Shown here one piece after another: positions 9,400 to 19,163 of a stretch of DNA of 64,000 nt. Each line of letters begins with the position of its first letter. Position 1 is the stretch's first letter. The position numbers were made by a program, and so were the translations under genes. The stretch is taken from contig NZ_CP107575.1 of NCBI RefSeq assembly GCF_025854375.1, forward strand, positions 2,232,001 through 2,296,000, in the 5' to 3' direction. The DNA comes from Glutamicibacter sp. JL.03c. GTDB lineage: Bacteria > Actinomycetota > Actinomycetes > Actinomycetales > Micrococcaceae. The notes under the pieces were generated by a model that did no database searches, was not told the origin of the DNA, and saw nothing but the letters and a program-made list of their open reading frames with translations.

Positions 9400-10083
9400 A
9401 TGAATGAATGGCATAAGGGCCTTGCAATTGGCTTTGACTTGGAAACTACCGGCGTTGACACCACTACGGCACGCATTGTGACCGCATCGGTCGTCTTGCT
9501 GGATGAGCAAGGCAACGTCGTCAACCGCCGCGAGTGGCTGGTCAATCCCGAGGTCGAGATTCCTGAGGCAGCCACCGCGGTCCATGGAATCTCCACGGAA
9601 AAGGCACGGACCGAAGGCGCACCGGCAAAGCAGTCGGTCCAGGAAATCCTGCAGCTGTTGATATTCGCCTCGGAACAGTCCCCCATTGTTGCGTTCAACG
9701 CTTCCTACGACTTCTCGGTGCTCTACCACGAGGCTGTCCGCTACGATCTGCCGCCGTTCTTCCCCGGAAATGTCATCGACCCATTCATTATCGACAAGCA
9801 GGTCGACAAGTTCCGCAAGGGGAAACGCACTCTGGCTGCGGCGTGCGAGTTCTATGGAGTCGTACTGGAAAATGCCCACACTTCTTTGGCTGATGCCATT
9901 GCCTGCGTGGCAGTTGCACGGCAAATCGGCGAGCGGTACCCGCAGCTGCAGGTCGATCCCCAAGTGCTGCACGGCTGGCAAATTGGCTGGGCTCGCGAAC
10001 AGGCAGAAAGCTTCCAAGCCTACCTTCGGAAGACCAAACCTGACGCCGTCGTCGACGGCGCATGGCCGATCACGGAGGGATAG
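9400..10083 (+). CDS. DEDDh 3'-5' exonuclease (DnaQ/epsilon-like)
   Basis: A 227-residue exonuclease-fold protein without a polymerase domain. Exo I is FDLETTG (residues 12-18), Exo II is VAFNASYDFSVL in the middle, and Exo III has H-x4-D in AHTSLADAIACVAV, giving the DEDDh set. The family removes nucleotides 3'-5' from DNA or RNA with two metal ions; a stand-alone form may act in repair or RNA turnover. It is divergent from the ATL-adnAB operon with 88 bases between starts, so the two may share a promoter region. The true substrate cannot be read from sequence. Confidence 0.87.
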   Translation: MNEWHKGLAIGFDLETTGVDTTTARIVTASVVLLDEQGNVVNRREWLVNPEVEIPEAATAVHGISTEKARTEGAPAKQSVQEILQLLIFASEQSPIVAFNASYDFSVLYHEAVRYDLPPFFPGNVIDPFIIDKQVDKFRKGKRTLAAACEFYGVVLENAHTSLADAIACVAVARQIGERYPQLQVDPQVLHGWQIGWAREQAESFQAYLRKTKPDAVVDGAWPITEG

Positions 10084-10179
10084 ATCACAGGCAAACAAGC
10101 TTCTGTGCTCTATTTCACTAGCCAATAATTCTCTGGTGCGCCATTCCGCGGAAGTCGATAGTTCATGTTCTGTCACAAA

Positions 10180-10197
10180 TCGAAGAATAATCTTCGA
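10180..10197. repeat. perfect 7-bp inverted repeat upstream of metN
   Basis: tcgaaga-ataa-tcttcga in the 245-base region between the exonuclease gene and metN. It could be an operator for methionine control or a small hairpin. I saw no S-box or other known methionine riboswitch in this gap. Confidence 0.45.
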
Positions 10198-10328
10198 GCA
10201 GCATGGCTAAATGACTCCCAGCTAAGAATCTTAACCCGATTTTTGCGCTCATTCGGGCGATTTTGTTCGATGATGGTTCAATGGAGGGTACTCTCTATTC
10301 CCATTTGAGAACTGAAGGAACACGCCTA

Positions 10329-11321
10329 GTGATCACAGTTAGTGACCTGCGCAAGGTCTACCAGCAGGGCAGCAAGGATGTCGTTGCTCTTGATGGTGTC
10401 AGCCTTGAAGTCCCCACCGGGAAAATTCATGGCATCGTCGGACATTCCGGGGCTGGCAAGTCCACACTTGTCCGCTGCTTGACCCTGCTTGACCAGCCAA
10501 CCTCCGGCTCCGTTTCCGTTAACGGCAAGGAACTGACCAACGTCAGCTCTGAAGAGTTGCGCAATGCGCGCCGCCGTATCGGAATGGTGTTCCAGCACGC
10601 CAATCTCTTTGATTCGCGCACCACCGAGCAGAACGTTGCCTACCCCTTGGAACTGGTGGGAACCCCGAAGGATCAGGTTGCCAGCAAGGTCGCTGAACTC
10701 TTAGAACTCGTTGGCCTGTCCCAGTTCGCCAAGGCTTACCCATCCCAGCTTTCCGGCGGCCAGCGCCAGCGCGTTGGCATTGCCCGCGCACTGACCACCG
10801 ACCCGGATGTTCTTCTGTGCGATGAGCCAACCAGTGCACTTGATCCGAAGACAACGGATGAAATCCTTGAGCTTGTTAAGGAACTGCGCGATCGCCTGAA
10901 CATTACGGTCTTGATCATCACCCACGAAATGCACGTCGTGAAGCAGGCCTGCGACTCGGTCTCCCTGCTCGAAGGCGGAAAGATCGTTGAGCATGGAGAT
11001 ATCGAAGCCGTGATCACCAACGCCTCGGGCCGTCTGGCTTCAACTTTGCTGCCGCTTCCTGGCGATGCTCCACGCGCTGAAGGATCCGGACCGATCCTTG
11101 ATTTGCTCTACACCGGCCAGCAGGCCACTGAGCCAGTGATTTCTTCGCTGGCCCGCCAGTTCAATACCGATGTCAATGTTTTGGCTGGATCCGTCGAACA
11201 ACTTGGTGAGCAGCAGTATGCCCACCTGCGCCTGCAGCTCAATGCAGACGCTGATTTGGAATCAATCGTGAATCACCTGTCCGCCACCGGAATCGCAGTG
11301 ACCGTGAAGGGAGCCAAATAG
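10329..11321 (+). CDS. metN: methionine ABC transporter ATP-binding protein MetN
   Basis: ATPase of the D/L-methionine importer. The Walker A GHSGAGKS is at residues 38-45, followed by Q-loop FQHANLF, signature LSGGQRQR and Walker [12 protein letters not shown]. The last ~80 residues form the NIL ligand-sensing domain typical of MetN, which separates it from generic ABC ATPases. The start is GTG at 10329 behind a GAAGGA ribosome binding site; an in-frame extension to 10263 lacks family resemblance. The stop is 3 bases before metI. NIL-domain MetN proteins are allosterically inhibited by methionine, so transport feedback is expected. Confidence 0.95.
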   Translation: MITVSDLRKVYQQGSKDVVALDGVSLEVPTGKIHGIVGHSGAGKSTLVRCLTLLDQPTSGSVSVNGKELTNVSSEELRNARRRIGMVFQHANLFDSRTTEQNVAYPLELVGTPKDQVASKVAELLELVGLSQFAKAYPSQLSGGQRQRVGIARALTTDPDVLLCDEPTSALDPKTTDEILELVKELRDRLNITVLIITHEMHVVKQACDSVSLLEGGKIVEHGDIEAVITNASGRLASTLLPLPGDAPRAEGSGPILDLLYTGQQATEPVISSLARQFNTDVNVLAGSVEQLGEQQYAHLRLQLNADADLESIVNHLSATGIAVTVKGAK

Positions 11322-11324
11322 ATC

Positions 11325-11990
11325 ATGGATTTCTTTACGCCAACAGTCCTCAAGGCCATGGGTACAGCCACGGTTGAAACCCTTCAGATGGTAGTAATCT
11401 CAGGAATCATCACTGTCGTCATTGGTTTGGTTCTCGGCATTCTTCTCCACGTGACCGGCAAGGGTGGCCTGACGCCTATTCGTTGGCTCAACGTCATCCT
11501 GTCCTCAATTATCGTGAACATCACCCGATCGATTCCGTTCGCCATTCTGATGGTTGCGCTGATCCCCTTCTCCGCCATGGTGGTTGGAGCTTCGCTCGGC
11601 CCCATCGCCGCCTCGGTCTCGCTGACCATCGGCACCATCCCCTTCTTTGCCCGCCTCGTCGAGACGGCACTGCGTGATGTCTCCACCGGCAAAGTTGATG
11701 CTGCGCTGGTCATGGGTTCCACGAAGATGCAGACCATCCGCAAAGTGCTCGTCCCTGAAGCCATGCCCGGCATCATCGCAGCCGTGACCACGACTGTCGT
11801 GACCCTGATTGGATATTCGGCCATGGCGGGCCTGGTGGGCGGTGGCGGACTGGGCCGAATGGCCTACACCTACGGCTATACCCGTTACAACATGCCGATC
11901 ATGCTCGCGACAATCATTATTATTGTCGTCTTGGTGCAGTTGGTCCAGATCATTGGCGATGCTGTCGCCCGCAAGGTCGACCACCGCTAG
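11325..11990 (+). CDS. metI: methionine ABC transporter permease MetI
   Basis: A 221-residue inner-membrane permease with about five hydrophobic segments and the BPD_transp_1 fold. The coupling EAA-type loop is seen around DAALVMGSTKMQTIRKVLVP, followed by the typical GYSAMAGLVGGGGLG of MetI. It sits between metN (3-base gap) and metQ, so the three make a complete importer. Length is normal for MetI. Confidence 0.95.
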   Translation: MDFFTPTVLKAMGTATVETLQMVVISGIITVVIGLVLGILLHVTGKGGLTPIRWLNVILSSIIVNITRSIPFAILMVALIPFSAMVVGASLGPIAASVSLTIGTIPFFARLVETALRDVSTGKVDAALVMGSTKMQTIRKVLVPEAMPGIIAAVTTTVVTLIGYSAMAGLVGGGGLGRMAYTYGYTRYNMPIMLATIIIIVVLVQLVQIIGDAVARKVDHR

Positions 11991-12102
11991 GGCAACCCAG
12001 ATTTCCACCGGTCCTGCCGGTGGAGCCGTGGAATATGTCATGACACGGCAAAACTCACTCGCAACCGTGCCCCACGGCCCGAAACCAAAAGGAAAACAAG
12101 CC

Positions 12103-12951
12103 ATGCGCAAAAAGCTCGCACTTGCAATCACCGGCATCGCCACCGCGTTCGCCCTGACCGCCTGCGGCAGCAGCGATCCATCGGCAGACGCCAATGCAAC
12201 TTTGGACCCAGCAAACCCGGTGACCATCAAGGTCGGTGCCAGCCCGGTCCCGCAGTCCGATATCCTGAACTACATTGACGAGAACCTGGCCAAGGACGCC
12301 GGCATCGACCTGGACGTCGTGGAAATCGACGACTATGTCACTCCGAACACCTCGCTCAATGAAGGCACCCTCGATGCCAACTACTTCCAGACCGAGGCCT
12401 ACCTGAAGACTGAAACCGAGGAAAAGGGCTACAAGTTCGCCCACGGCGCTGGCATCCACGTTGAGCCGATGACCGCCTTCTCGAAGACCTTCAAGGACCC
12501 CAAGGACGTCACCGAGGGAACCACGGTTCTGCTGAACAACGACCCAGTGAACCAGATCCGTGGCATGCGCGTTCTGGAGCAGGCCGGACTGCTGAAGAAC
12601 ATTGCGGACGATGATTCTATCCTCACCGTCCAGGACGACAAGGACAAGAACCCGCTGTCCCTGAAGCTCAAGGACGCCAACGCGGAGCAGGTCGTCCAGT
12701 ACTACAAGAGCGACGACTCCATCGGCGTGGCCGTGATCAACGGCAACTTCATCGTCCAGGCCAAGCTGAACAAGGACGAAATCCTGGCTCAGGAATCCGG
12801 CGAGAACAACCCGAACGCCAACTTCCTGACCTGGCGTGAGGGCGAAGAGACCGCAGCCATCAAGAAGCTCGAAGAGCTGCTGCACTCGGATGAGGTTCGC
12901 GCCTACATCGAAAAGACCTGGACCGACGGAAGCGTTATCCCAGCGTTCTAA
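12103..12951 (+). CDS. metQ: methionine-binding lipoprotein MetQ
   Basis: Substrate-binding NlpA/MetQ lipoprotein of the methionine importer. The start ATG at 12103 follows an AAAAGGAAAA ribosome binding site and gives a Lys/Arg-rich signal peptide ending in the lipobox LTAC (Cys about residue 21). Typical MetQ features include the early segment VKVGASPVPQSDIL and the C-terminal segment KTWTDGSVIPAF. The in-frame sequence upstream overlaps metI and does not look like signal peptide. The gene is followed by a strong terminator, closing the metNIQ operon. Confidence 0.95.
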   Translation: MRKKLALAITGIATAFALTACGSSDPSADANATLDPANPVTIKVGASPVPQSDILNYIDENLAKDAGIDLDVVEIDDYVTPNTSLNEGTLDANYFQTEAYLKTETEEKGYKFAHGAGIHVEPMTAFSKTFKDPKDVTEGTTVLLNNDPVNQIRGMRVLEQAGLLKNIADDDSILTVQDDKDKNPLSLKLKDANAEQVVQYYKSDDSIGVAVINGNFIVQAKLNKDEILAQESGENNPNANFLTWREGEETAAIKKLEELLHSDEVRAYIEKTWTDGSVIPAF

Positions 12952-12998
12952 TCCAGTCTTGTTCCCGGTCGCTGACCCGAGGACATGACGAAGCAAAC

Positions 12999-13032
12999 TG
13001 CCCGAGTTCCATATGGAACTCGGGCATTTTTT
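12999..13032 (+). terminator. intrinsic terminator of metNIQ
   Basis: A 28-base perfect palindrome (tgcccgagttcc-atat and its complement) followed by six T on the plus strand. It lies between metQ and the convergent end of hemL; the minus-strand side lacks a good T-run. Confidence 0.9.
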
Positions 13033-13057
13033 GTTGGCCAGAGGCCTGTTCTAGCGC

Positions 13058-14365
13058 TTAGGCCTGGGCAGCGGCGGCGGCCTTGGCGGCTGCCGGCAAC
13101 GCAGCGAAGATCTTCTCCATGGCAGCGTCGTCATGCGCCGCAGAGACGAACCATGCCTCGAATACGCTCGGTGGCAGGTAGATGCCGGAATCAAGCATGG
13201 AGTGGAAGAACGGAGCGTAGCGGAAGCCCTCCTGGGCCTGTGCATCAGCGTAGTTGTGCACGCCCTTCTCGGAGGTGCCAAAGGCGACCGAGAACAAGGT
13301 GCCGGCACGCTGGATGGAGTGATCCAATCCGGCGGCGTTGAAGGACTCGGTGATCGCGGCCTGCAGGGCCTCGGACTGCTTGCCCAGGTGGGCGTATACA
13401 TCCTCGGTTGCATGGGTCAGCTGGGCGATGCCGGCGGCCATGGCGACAGGGTTGCCGGAGAGGGTGCCAGCCTGGTACACGGGACCCAGTGGCGCCAAGT
13501 AATCCATGACCTCGGCACGTCCACCGAGGGCGGCGGTCGGCAGGCCACCGCCAATGACCTTGCCGAAGGTGTACAGGTCGGCGGTCCAATCCTCGACCTT
13601 GCCGGTCAAGCCCCAGTAGCCGGAGGACGAGGCGCGGAAACCGGTGAGCACCTCGTCGAGGATCAGCAGGGCACCGTGCTTGGCGGTAGTCTCCTTGAGG
13701 AACTTGTTGAAGCCCTCTTCCGGAGCCACGACGCCCATGTTGCATGGAGCGGACTCGGTGATCACAGCGGCGATGTTGGCGCCGTGTTCAGCGAAGGCGG
13801 CTTCGATGGCGGCACGATCGTTGTACGGCAACACCAGGGTTTCGGCGGCGGTGGCCGCGGTAACGCCGGCAGAGCCTGGCAGCGCCAGGGTGGCGACGCC
13901 GGAGCCGGCGTCAGCCAGCAACCCGTCGAGGTGGCCGTGGTAGCAGCCTGAGAACTTGATGACCAGTTCGCGGCCGGTGAAGCCGCGCGCCAGGCGCACA
14001 GCGGTCATGGTGGCCTCGGTGCCGGTGGAGACCATGCGCACGCGCTCAACGCCGCCCACGCGGGACTTGATCAGCGCACCGAGCTTGGCCTCGTCAGGGG
14101 TGGAGGCGCCAAAGGACAGACCGCGATCCACCGCGGCGTGCACCGCGGCCTGGATTTCCGGGTGCGCGTGGCCGAGCAGCGCCGGACCCCACGAGCAGAC
14201 CAGGTCAACGTATTCCTTGCCGTCGGCATCGGTGAGGTAGGCGCCCTTGGCGCCGACCATGAAGGGCGGAATGCCACCGACGGAGCCGAAGGCACGCACC
14301 GGGGAGTTCACGCCGCCGGGCATGACCTCGCGGGCCTCGGCAAAGAGCTGTTCAGAGTTCGACAT
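13058..14365 (-). CDS. hemL: glutamate-1-semialdehyde 2,1-aminomutase HemL
   Basis: PLP enzyme converting glutamate-1-semialdehyde to 5-aminolevulinate, the second step of the C5 heme route. The PLP lysine is K269 in [11 protein letters not shown], and the N-terminal signature [11 protein letters not shown] (residues 16-26) is intact. The segment [10 protein letters not shown] holds the cofactor aspartate. At 435 residues it has normal length. It is the last gene of the heme operon, 5 bases after hemB, and supplies the substrate of HemB downstream of HemA. Confidence 0.96.
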   Translation of the reverse strand: MSNSEQLFAEAREVMPGGVNSPVRAFGSVGGIPPFMVGAKGAYLTDADGKEYVDLVCSWGPALLGHAHPEIQAAVHAAVDRGLSFGASTPDEAKLGALIKSRVGGVERVRMVSTGTEATMTAVRLARGFTGRELVIKFSGCYHGHLDGLLADAGSGVATLALPGSAGVTAATAAETLVLPYNDRAAIEAAFAEHGANIAAVITESAPCNMGVVAPEEGFNKFLKETTAKHGALLILDEVLTGFRASSSGYWGLTGKVEDWTADLYTFGKVIGGGLPTAALGGRAEVMDYLAPLGPVYQAGTLSGNPVAMAAGIAQLTHATEDVYAHLGKQSEALQAAITESFNAAGLDHSIQRAGTLFSVAFGTSEKGVHNYADAQAQEGFRYAPFFHSMLDSGIYLPPSVFEAWFVSAAHDDAAMEKIFAALPAAAKAAAAAQA

Positions 14366-14370
14366 CGGTC

Positions 14371-15354
14371 TTACTTTCCTTCCTTGAGCCAGCCGGCAAC
14401 TTCGGCTGCATAGTACGTGAGGATCTGCTGGGCACCGGCCCGCTTGATGGACAGCAAGGATTCGAGCACCGATGCCTTGCGGTCGATCCAGCCGTTGGCG
14501 CTGGCCGCTTCGATCATCGAGTACTCGCCGGAGATCTGGTAGGCGGAGACCGGTACCGGGGAGAATTCGGCGATGTCGCGCACGATGTCCAGGTAGCTCA
14601 TGGCCGGCTTGACCATGATCATGTCGGCACCCTCGGCGAGATCCAATTCGGCTTCGATCACTGCTTCGCTGCGGTTGGCCGAATCCATCTGGTAGGTGCG
14701 GCGATCGCCCTGCAGCTGGGAGTCGACTGCCTCGCGGAATGGCCCGTAGAAGGCGCTGGCATACTTCGCGCTATAGGCCAGCAGGGACACATCCTGGCGT
14801 CCAGCGGCATCCAGGGCCTGGCGGATCGCGCCGATCTGTCCGTCCATCATGCCCGATGGGCCGAGCATATGGGCACCGGCCTCAGCCTGGGCCACGGCCA
14901 TCTGGCCATAGATTTCCAAGGTAGCATCATTGTCCACGACGCCGTTGGCATCAAGCACCCCGCAGTGCCCGTGGGAGGTGAATTCGTCCAGGCACACATC
15001 GGACATGACAACCAGTTCATTGCCTACCTCGGCGCGGACCGCGGCGATGCCCTGATTGAGGATGCCCTGCGGGTCCAGGCCCGCGGAGCCGGTTTCGTCG
15101 CGGTCCTCGGGGATGCCGAAGAGCATGATGCCGCCCAGTCCGCGTTCAGCTGCGTCGTTGGCGGCGGCCTTGAGCGAGTCCATGGAGTGCTGGAAGACCC
15201 CTGGCATGGAGGTGATCTCGTTGGGCTGGCTCAATCCTTCGCGCACAAAGGCGGGGAGGATCAGCTGGCGCGCTGAAAGCTCGTTTTCGGCGACCAGCCG
15301 GCGAATCGCAGGATTCTGCCGCAACCGGCGGGGACGATGCTGAGGAAAACCCAT
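14371..15354 (-). CDS. hemB: delta-aminolevulinic acid dehydratase (porphobilinogen synthase)
   Basis: Condenses two 5-aminolevulinates to porphobilinogen. The Schiff-base lysines are K197 ([13 protein letters not shown]) and K249 ([10 protein letters not shown]). The metal segment [14 protein letters not shown] keeps C121 and C131 but has D123 in place of the middle cysteine, so it is not the full three-Cys zinc type and suggests a magnesium-influenced enzyme. The ATG at 15354 begins [12 protein letters not shown], matching the family; longer in-frame starts would overlap hemD. It lies 20 bases after hemD. Confidence 0.95.
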   Translation of the reverse strand: MGFPQHRPRRLRQNPAIRRLVAENELSARQLILPAFVREGLSQPNEITSMPGVFQHSMDSLKAAANDAAERGLGGIMLFGIPEDRDETGSAGLDPQGILNQGIAAVRAEVGNELVVMSDVCLDEFTSHGHCGVLDANGVVDNDATLEIYGQMAVAQAEAGAHMLGPSGMMDGQIGAIRQALDAAGRQDVSLLAYSAKYASAFYGPFREAVDSQLQGDRRTYQMDSANRSEAVIEAELDLAEGADMIMVKPAMSYLDIVRDIAEFSPVPVSAYQISGEYSMIEAASANGWIDRKASVLESLLSIKRAGAQQILTYYAAEVAGWLKEGK

Positions 15355-15374
15355 CGCTCTACTTTCTATCTTGA

Positions 15375-16199
15375 CTACTTGGTCTCTCCAGCCGCGGCAA
15401 CGCCGCCTGGCTGAAGCAATTCTTTGGCCGCTCGGGCCAGGCCCTGCGGGGTTGGTTCTGCCGCGATCGCATCCACCGGCAGGCAAGCGGCCTCCAGCGC
15501 CTTGGCCGTGGGTGCGCCGATCGCAAGGGCGCGCACGTTCTGGGGCATCCGGCCACCGGCCAGCTGAGCGAAACGGCGCACGATGCTGGGAGCCGAGAAG
15601 ACGATCAGATCCATCTGACCCAGTTTCCCACCGATGTCCCCCGGCTGCAGGACATTAACCGAGGCGGGCACCCGGGCAGTATCCACCGGGGCGCCGCCCG
15701 CTGGGGCGTCCACGCTCTGGTAGGCGATCACTTCATCCACGGTGACCGGCTTGCCGGCCAGGGCCCCGGACAAGGTGGAACTGGCCAGATCCCCGTGGGG
15801 ATAGCAAATCACGGAGCCAGGTTCTGGATGCCATAGGTCGAGCATTCCGGCCGCCGACTGCACTTGCGGCTGGAAATCCACGCTTCGCCCCAGCTTCGCT
15901 GCAATGGCCTGGCTGGTCTTTTCACCCACCGCGGCGATGCGCAGCGAGCTGGGCAAGGTTCGCGAGCCGAGCACCTGTTCGAGCACCTGCACGGTGCTCA
16001 CCGAGGTGATGGCCAGCCACGAATACGCGCCATCAACCAATCGCTGCGCCATCGCGTCGAGCGCTTGCCGGTCCTCCGGCCAGATGGCCGTCACCAGCTG
16101 GGCGCACCAGGAGGTGATGCCCAGCTGCTCGAACTGCCGCACCGTGGCTTCTGCTCGCGCCGGGTTGCGCAGGATCAATGCGTGGTAGGCCATGGGCAA
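15375..16199 (-). CDS. hemD: uroporphyrinogen-III synthase HemD
   Basis: Cyclises hydroxymethylbilane with inversion of ring D to uroporphyrinogen III. HemD proteins are poorly conserved; recognition rests on the 274-residue two-lobed pattern, segments such as [20 protein letters not shown] and [12 protein letters not shown], and the position between hemC and hemB. It carries no SUMT methyltransferase fusion. The start at 16199 (or the next ATG two codons in) lies 5 bases after the hemC stop, which suggests coupled translation. Confidence 0.9.
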   Translation of the reverse strand: MPMAYHALILRNPARAEATVRQFEQLGITSWCAQLVTAIWPEDRQALDAMAQRLVDGAYSWLAITSVSTVQVLEQVLGSRTLPSSLRIAAVGEKTSQAIAAKLGRSVDFQPQVQSAAGMLDLWHPEPGSVICYPHGDLASSTLSGALAGKPVTVDEVIAYQSVDAPAGGAPVDTARVPASVNVLQPGDIGGKLGQMDLIVFSAPSIVRRFAQLAGGRMPQNVRALAIGAPTAKALEAACLPVDAIAAEPTPQGLARAAKELLQPGGVAAAGETK

Positions 16200-16204
16200 A
16201 GGCT

Positions 16205-17179
16205 CTAGGCCAATCCGGCGATCACTGCGGCGCCGTCGGCAATCATCGTGCTTGCCAGATCGCGGCCCAGTTGCTGCGCCGAAGCGACACCGTCAATGGC
16301 GCTGCGGGCGCTGCGGCGCATGGTCTGGGACCCATCGGGGTTGCAGGCCACGGCCTGGAGCACCAGCTCGTTGCCTTCCACGTGCGCCAGGGCGCCGATT
16401 GGTGCCGCGCAGCCGGCCTCCAAGGTGGCCAGCAAGGATCGTTCGGCAACTACCTGCAGGCGGGTTGCCTCGTCATCAAATGACGCCAGCGCCGCATCGA
16501 GGGCAGCGTGGCCGGTGCCGGCGCTGCGCGTCTCCAGGGCGAGGGCGCCCTGTCCCGGGGCCGGAAGCATGATCGAAGGATCCAGGTATTCGGTGATGTA
16601 CTTTTCCAGGCCCAGCCGGCGCATGCCCGCGGCGGCCAGGATCACCGCATCCAGATCGCCCTGCGTAGCGCGGCCCACGCTGCCATCGTCCAGGGTTTCG
16701 CCGATCCCCTTGACCCGGCCCAATCGGGTGGGCACGTTGCCGCGGATATCAACGATCTCAAGATCCGGGCGGTGGGCCAGCAACTGCGCGCCGCGGCGCG
16801 GGGAACCGGTGCCCACCTTGGCCCCGTGCGGCAGCTTCTCCAGCACGAGCCCGTCGCGGGAGCACAGGGCATCGCGCACGTCCTCGCGCTCCGGGATGCA
16901 GGAAAGCACCAGGCCCTCAGGCTGCGCGGTCGGCAGGTCCTTCAAGGAGTGCACGGCCAGGTCGCAACCCGCATCCAACAGGTGCTGGCGCAGCGCGGCG
17001 GCGAAGACCCCGGTACCGCCGAGGCTGGCCAGCGAACCGGTCACCACGTCGCCTTCGGTCTTGACCAGCACGGTCTGCACGCCCAGCCCGGAGATCTCCG
17101 AGAGCTTCTGCGCGGCCCAGCCGGTCTGGGTGGTGGCCAGGGCGCTGCCGCGGGTTCCTACGCGGAAAGTTTCGCTCAT
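16205..17179 (-). CDS. hemC: hydroxymethylbilane synthase (porphobilinogen deaminase) HemC
   Basis: Polymerises four porphobilinogens to hydroxymethylbilane. The dipyrromethane cofactor cysteine is C257 in EAGCAAPIGA; substrate-site segments HSLKDLPT, GTGSPRRGAQL and RGNVPTRL are intact. The ATG at 17179 gives MSETFRVGTRGSALA, the usual N-terminus, and overlaps the cpfC stop by 4 bases (ATGA), so the two are coupled. Length of 324 residues is normal. Confidence 0.96.
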   Translation of the reverse strand: MSETFRVGTRGSALATTQTGWAAQKLSEISGLGVQTVLVKTEGDVVTGSLASLGGTGVFAAALRQHLLDAGCDLAVHSLKDLPTAQPEGLVLSCIPEREDVRDALCSRDGLVLEKLPHGAKVGTGSPRRGAQLLAHRPDLEIVDIRGNVPTRLGRVKGIGETLDDGSVGRATQGDLDAVILAAAGMRRLGLEKYITEYLDPSIMLPAPGQGALALETRSAGTGHAALDAALASFDDEATRLQVVAERSLLATLEAGCAAPIGALAHVEGNELVLQAVACNPDGSQTMRRSARSAIDGVASAQQLGRDLASTMIADGAAVIAGLA

Positions 17180-18381
17180 GCCCGGGGTACTCCCACTTCC
17201 GAATCGACCGCGGCGATGGTTGGACGCAGCGTCCCATCCAGGGCCCGCTTTTCGCAGCATCCCGGACGGCAGACGTCAAACCACGGGCCGCCGGCCACCA
17301 CCGACTGGCGGCCTTCGCGCAGGGCCTTGCCATCGGCGCCGAGCAGGCGTTCCTCGATCAGATCCACCAGCCCGGAGACGAACGCCTGGTGGGTGCCCGG
17401 GGTCGCTACGCGGTCGAAGGCCAAGCCCAATTCCGCGCAGGTGTCCTTGGCTTCGGTGTCCAGGTCCCACAGCACTTCCATGTGATCGGAGATGAAGCCG
17501 ATGGGCACCACGACGACGCCGTCGACGCCGGCAGCAGCGTCGGCCTCAAGCGCGTCATTGATATCCGGTTCCAGCCACGGGGTACCCGGCGCGCCCGAAC
17601 GCGACTGGTACACAAGCGAATGCTCCAGGCCGGCGGCCTCCTGGACCTGGGACAGGATGTACTGGGCCACCGCGCGGTGCTGGGCGGTGTACAGGTTTTC
17701 GCTCTGTGCCGTGCGGATCCCTTCAGGCCCGGCGGCGTTGGCGTCGCTCAGCGGGATCGAGTGGGTGACGAAGACGATCTTGATCTCGCCCTCGTCCTTG
17801 CCGGCGACTTCGAGCTGGGTGCGCACCGAGGCCAGCGACTGGCGCAGGCCCTGGACGAAGGGCTGCACGAAGGCGGGGGTATCGAAGAACTGGCGCAGCT
17901 TGTCGACCTCGACCTCGTGGTCCAGGCCGGTGGCCAGCAGCCCCATGCCCAGATCCTCGCGGTACTGGCGGCAGGCCGAGTACCCGGCGTAGGCGCCGGT
18001 GCCCAGCATCAGCACCGTGCGGTGCCCGTCATCGGCCAGCTGCTTGAGCGTGTCGTTGACGAAGGGATGCCAATTGCGATTGCCCCAGTAGATGGGCAGG
18101 TCGATGCCGCGGGTGGCCAGTTCGCTTTCCAGCGCGGCCTTCAGCGCACGGTTCTGCTCGTTGATCGGCGAAATGCCGCCGTTCTTGCGGTAGTGCACGG
18201 CCACCTCTTCGAGGCGTTCGTCCGGGATGCCGCGCCCGCCGGTGACATTGCGCAGGAAGGGCAGCACATCGTCCTGTCCTTCGGGGCCGCCAAAGGAGGC
18301 CAGCAGCAGGGCGTCGTACGCCTTGGGAGCCATCCGGCCATTGGGGTCGTACCCTTGGCGCGGGTCAAAACTCCGGCTCAC
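17176..18381 (-). CDS. cpfC: coproporphyrin III ferrochelatase CpfC (HemH family)
   Basis: Inserts Fe2+ into coproporphyrin III in the actinobacterial/firmicute heme route. The catalytic histidine is in FVTHSIPLS (H207) and the acidic partner in ISDHMEVLWDLD. C137 (GYSACRQY) together with C371, C375 and C376 (DVCRPGCCEK) fits the [2Fe-2S] ligands known in actinobacterial ferrochelatases. The start is a GTG at 18381 overlapping the chdC stop (GTGA); M17 is an alternative. Formerly named hemH; the coproporphyrin role is inferred from chdC and cgoX beside it. Confidence 0.94.
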   Translation of the reverse strand: MSRSFDPRQGYDPNGRMAPKAYDALLLASFGGPEGQDDVLPFLRNVTGGRGIPDERLEEVAVHYRKNGGISPINEQNRALKAALESELATRGIDLPIYWGNRNWHPFVNDTLKQLADDGHRTVLMLGTGAYAGYSACRQYREDLGMGLLATGLDHEVEVDKLRQFFDTPAFVQPFVQGLRQSLASVRTQLEVAGKDEGEIKIVFVTHSIPLSDANAAGPEGIRTAQSENLYTAQHRAVAQYILSQVQEAAGLEHSLVYQSRSGAPGTPWLEPDINDALEADAAAGVDGVVVVPIGFISDHMEVLWDLDTEAKDTCAELGLAFDRVATPGTHQAFVSGLVDLIEERLLGADGKALREGRQSVVAGGPWFDVCRPGCCEKRALDGTLRPTIAAVDSEVGVPRA

Positions 18382-19097
18382 TTCAATACCTCAAGCGCCT
18401 CGACGGCAGTGATCTTGCGCCCGGTGTAGAACGGGGTCTCCTCGCGCACGTGGTGGCGTGCCTCGGTGTACCGCAGGTGGCGCATCATGTCCACCAGGTC
18501 GATCATGTCATCGGCTTCCAGGCAGATCTGCCATTCGTAGTCGCTAAAGGAGAAGGCGGCCACGGTATTGGCCAGGACATTCGGGAATTCACGGCCCAGG
18601 ATGCCATGGTCGCGCAGCATCTTCCCGCGCAAGGCTGGATCCATGGTGTACCAGTCGGTGGAGCGCACGAACGGGTAGACGGTCATCCATTCCTTGGCCC
18701 GGATGCCGCGGACGAAAGCTGGCGAGTGGTTCTTGGCGAATTCAGCTTCGCGGTGCACGGCCATGGTCGAGTACACGATCTCGGTACCCTCCAGCAGTGC
18801 CGAACGGCGGATCTTGCGCATCGAGGCCTGCAGCAGCTGCGCGGTAGGGCCGTGGACCCACACCATGATGTCGGCGTCCTCGCGCATGGAGGACACATCG
18901 TAGATGCCGCGAACGGTGGCGCCCTCGGCGGCCAGCTGCTCGATCAGCGCGTCGAATTCGGTCGCGGCGGCTTCGCTGCGATCGATCAGCTCAGAGCGCT
19001 TGAAGATGGTCCAGAGCGTGTAGAAGAAGGTCGGGTTCTCCCCCGCATTCGCCCGTTCATTGATTACCGGCGAATTGTGTTGCGGTGCGTTGCTCAC
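18378..19097 (-). CDS. chdC: coproheme decarboxylase ChdC (HemQ)
   Basis: Last enzyme of the coproporphyrin pathway: hydrogen-peroxide-driven decarboxylation of coproheme to heme b. The chlorite-dismutase-like fold is recognised from FFYTLWTIFKRS, MVWVHGPT, and the YPFVRSTDWY stretch at 141-150, which carries the candidate catalytic tyrosine; the histidine in LRDHGILGREF is the likely proximal ligand. The GTG at 19097 is preceded by AAGGAG eight bases upstream, so it was preferred over the longer in-frame start at 19142. It overlaps cpfC by 4 bases. Confidence 0.95.
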   Translation of the reverse strand: MSNAPQHNSPVINERANAGENPTFFYTLWTIFKRSELIDRSEAAATEFDALIEQLAAEGATVRGIYDVSSMREDADIMVWVHGPTAQLLQASMRKIRRSALLEGTEIVYSTMAVHREAEFAKNHSPAFVRGIRAKEWMTVYPFVRSTDWYTMDPALRGKMLRDHGILGREFPNVLANTVAAFSFSDYEWQICLEADDMIDLVDMMRHLRYTEARHHVREETPFYTGRKITAVEALEVLK

Positions 19098-19163
19098 GTG
19101 ATGTTCTCCTTGATCTGGGGATCTGAAAATGGATGTTGGCATCCGAGGTACTTTCCTTCGTTC

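Noticed and set aside
16248-17495. Open frame of 415 codons on the plus strand opposite hemC/cpfC
   Set aside because: Antisense to two certain genes; Arg/Ser/Pro-rich composition typical of a high-GC shadow frame.
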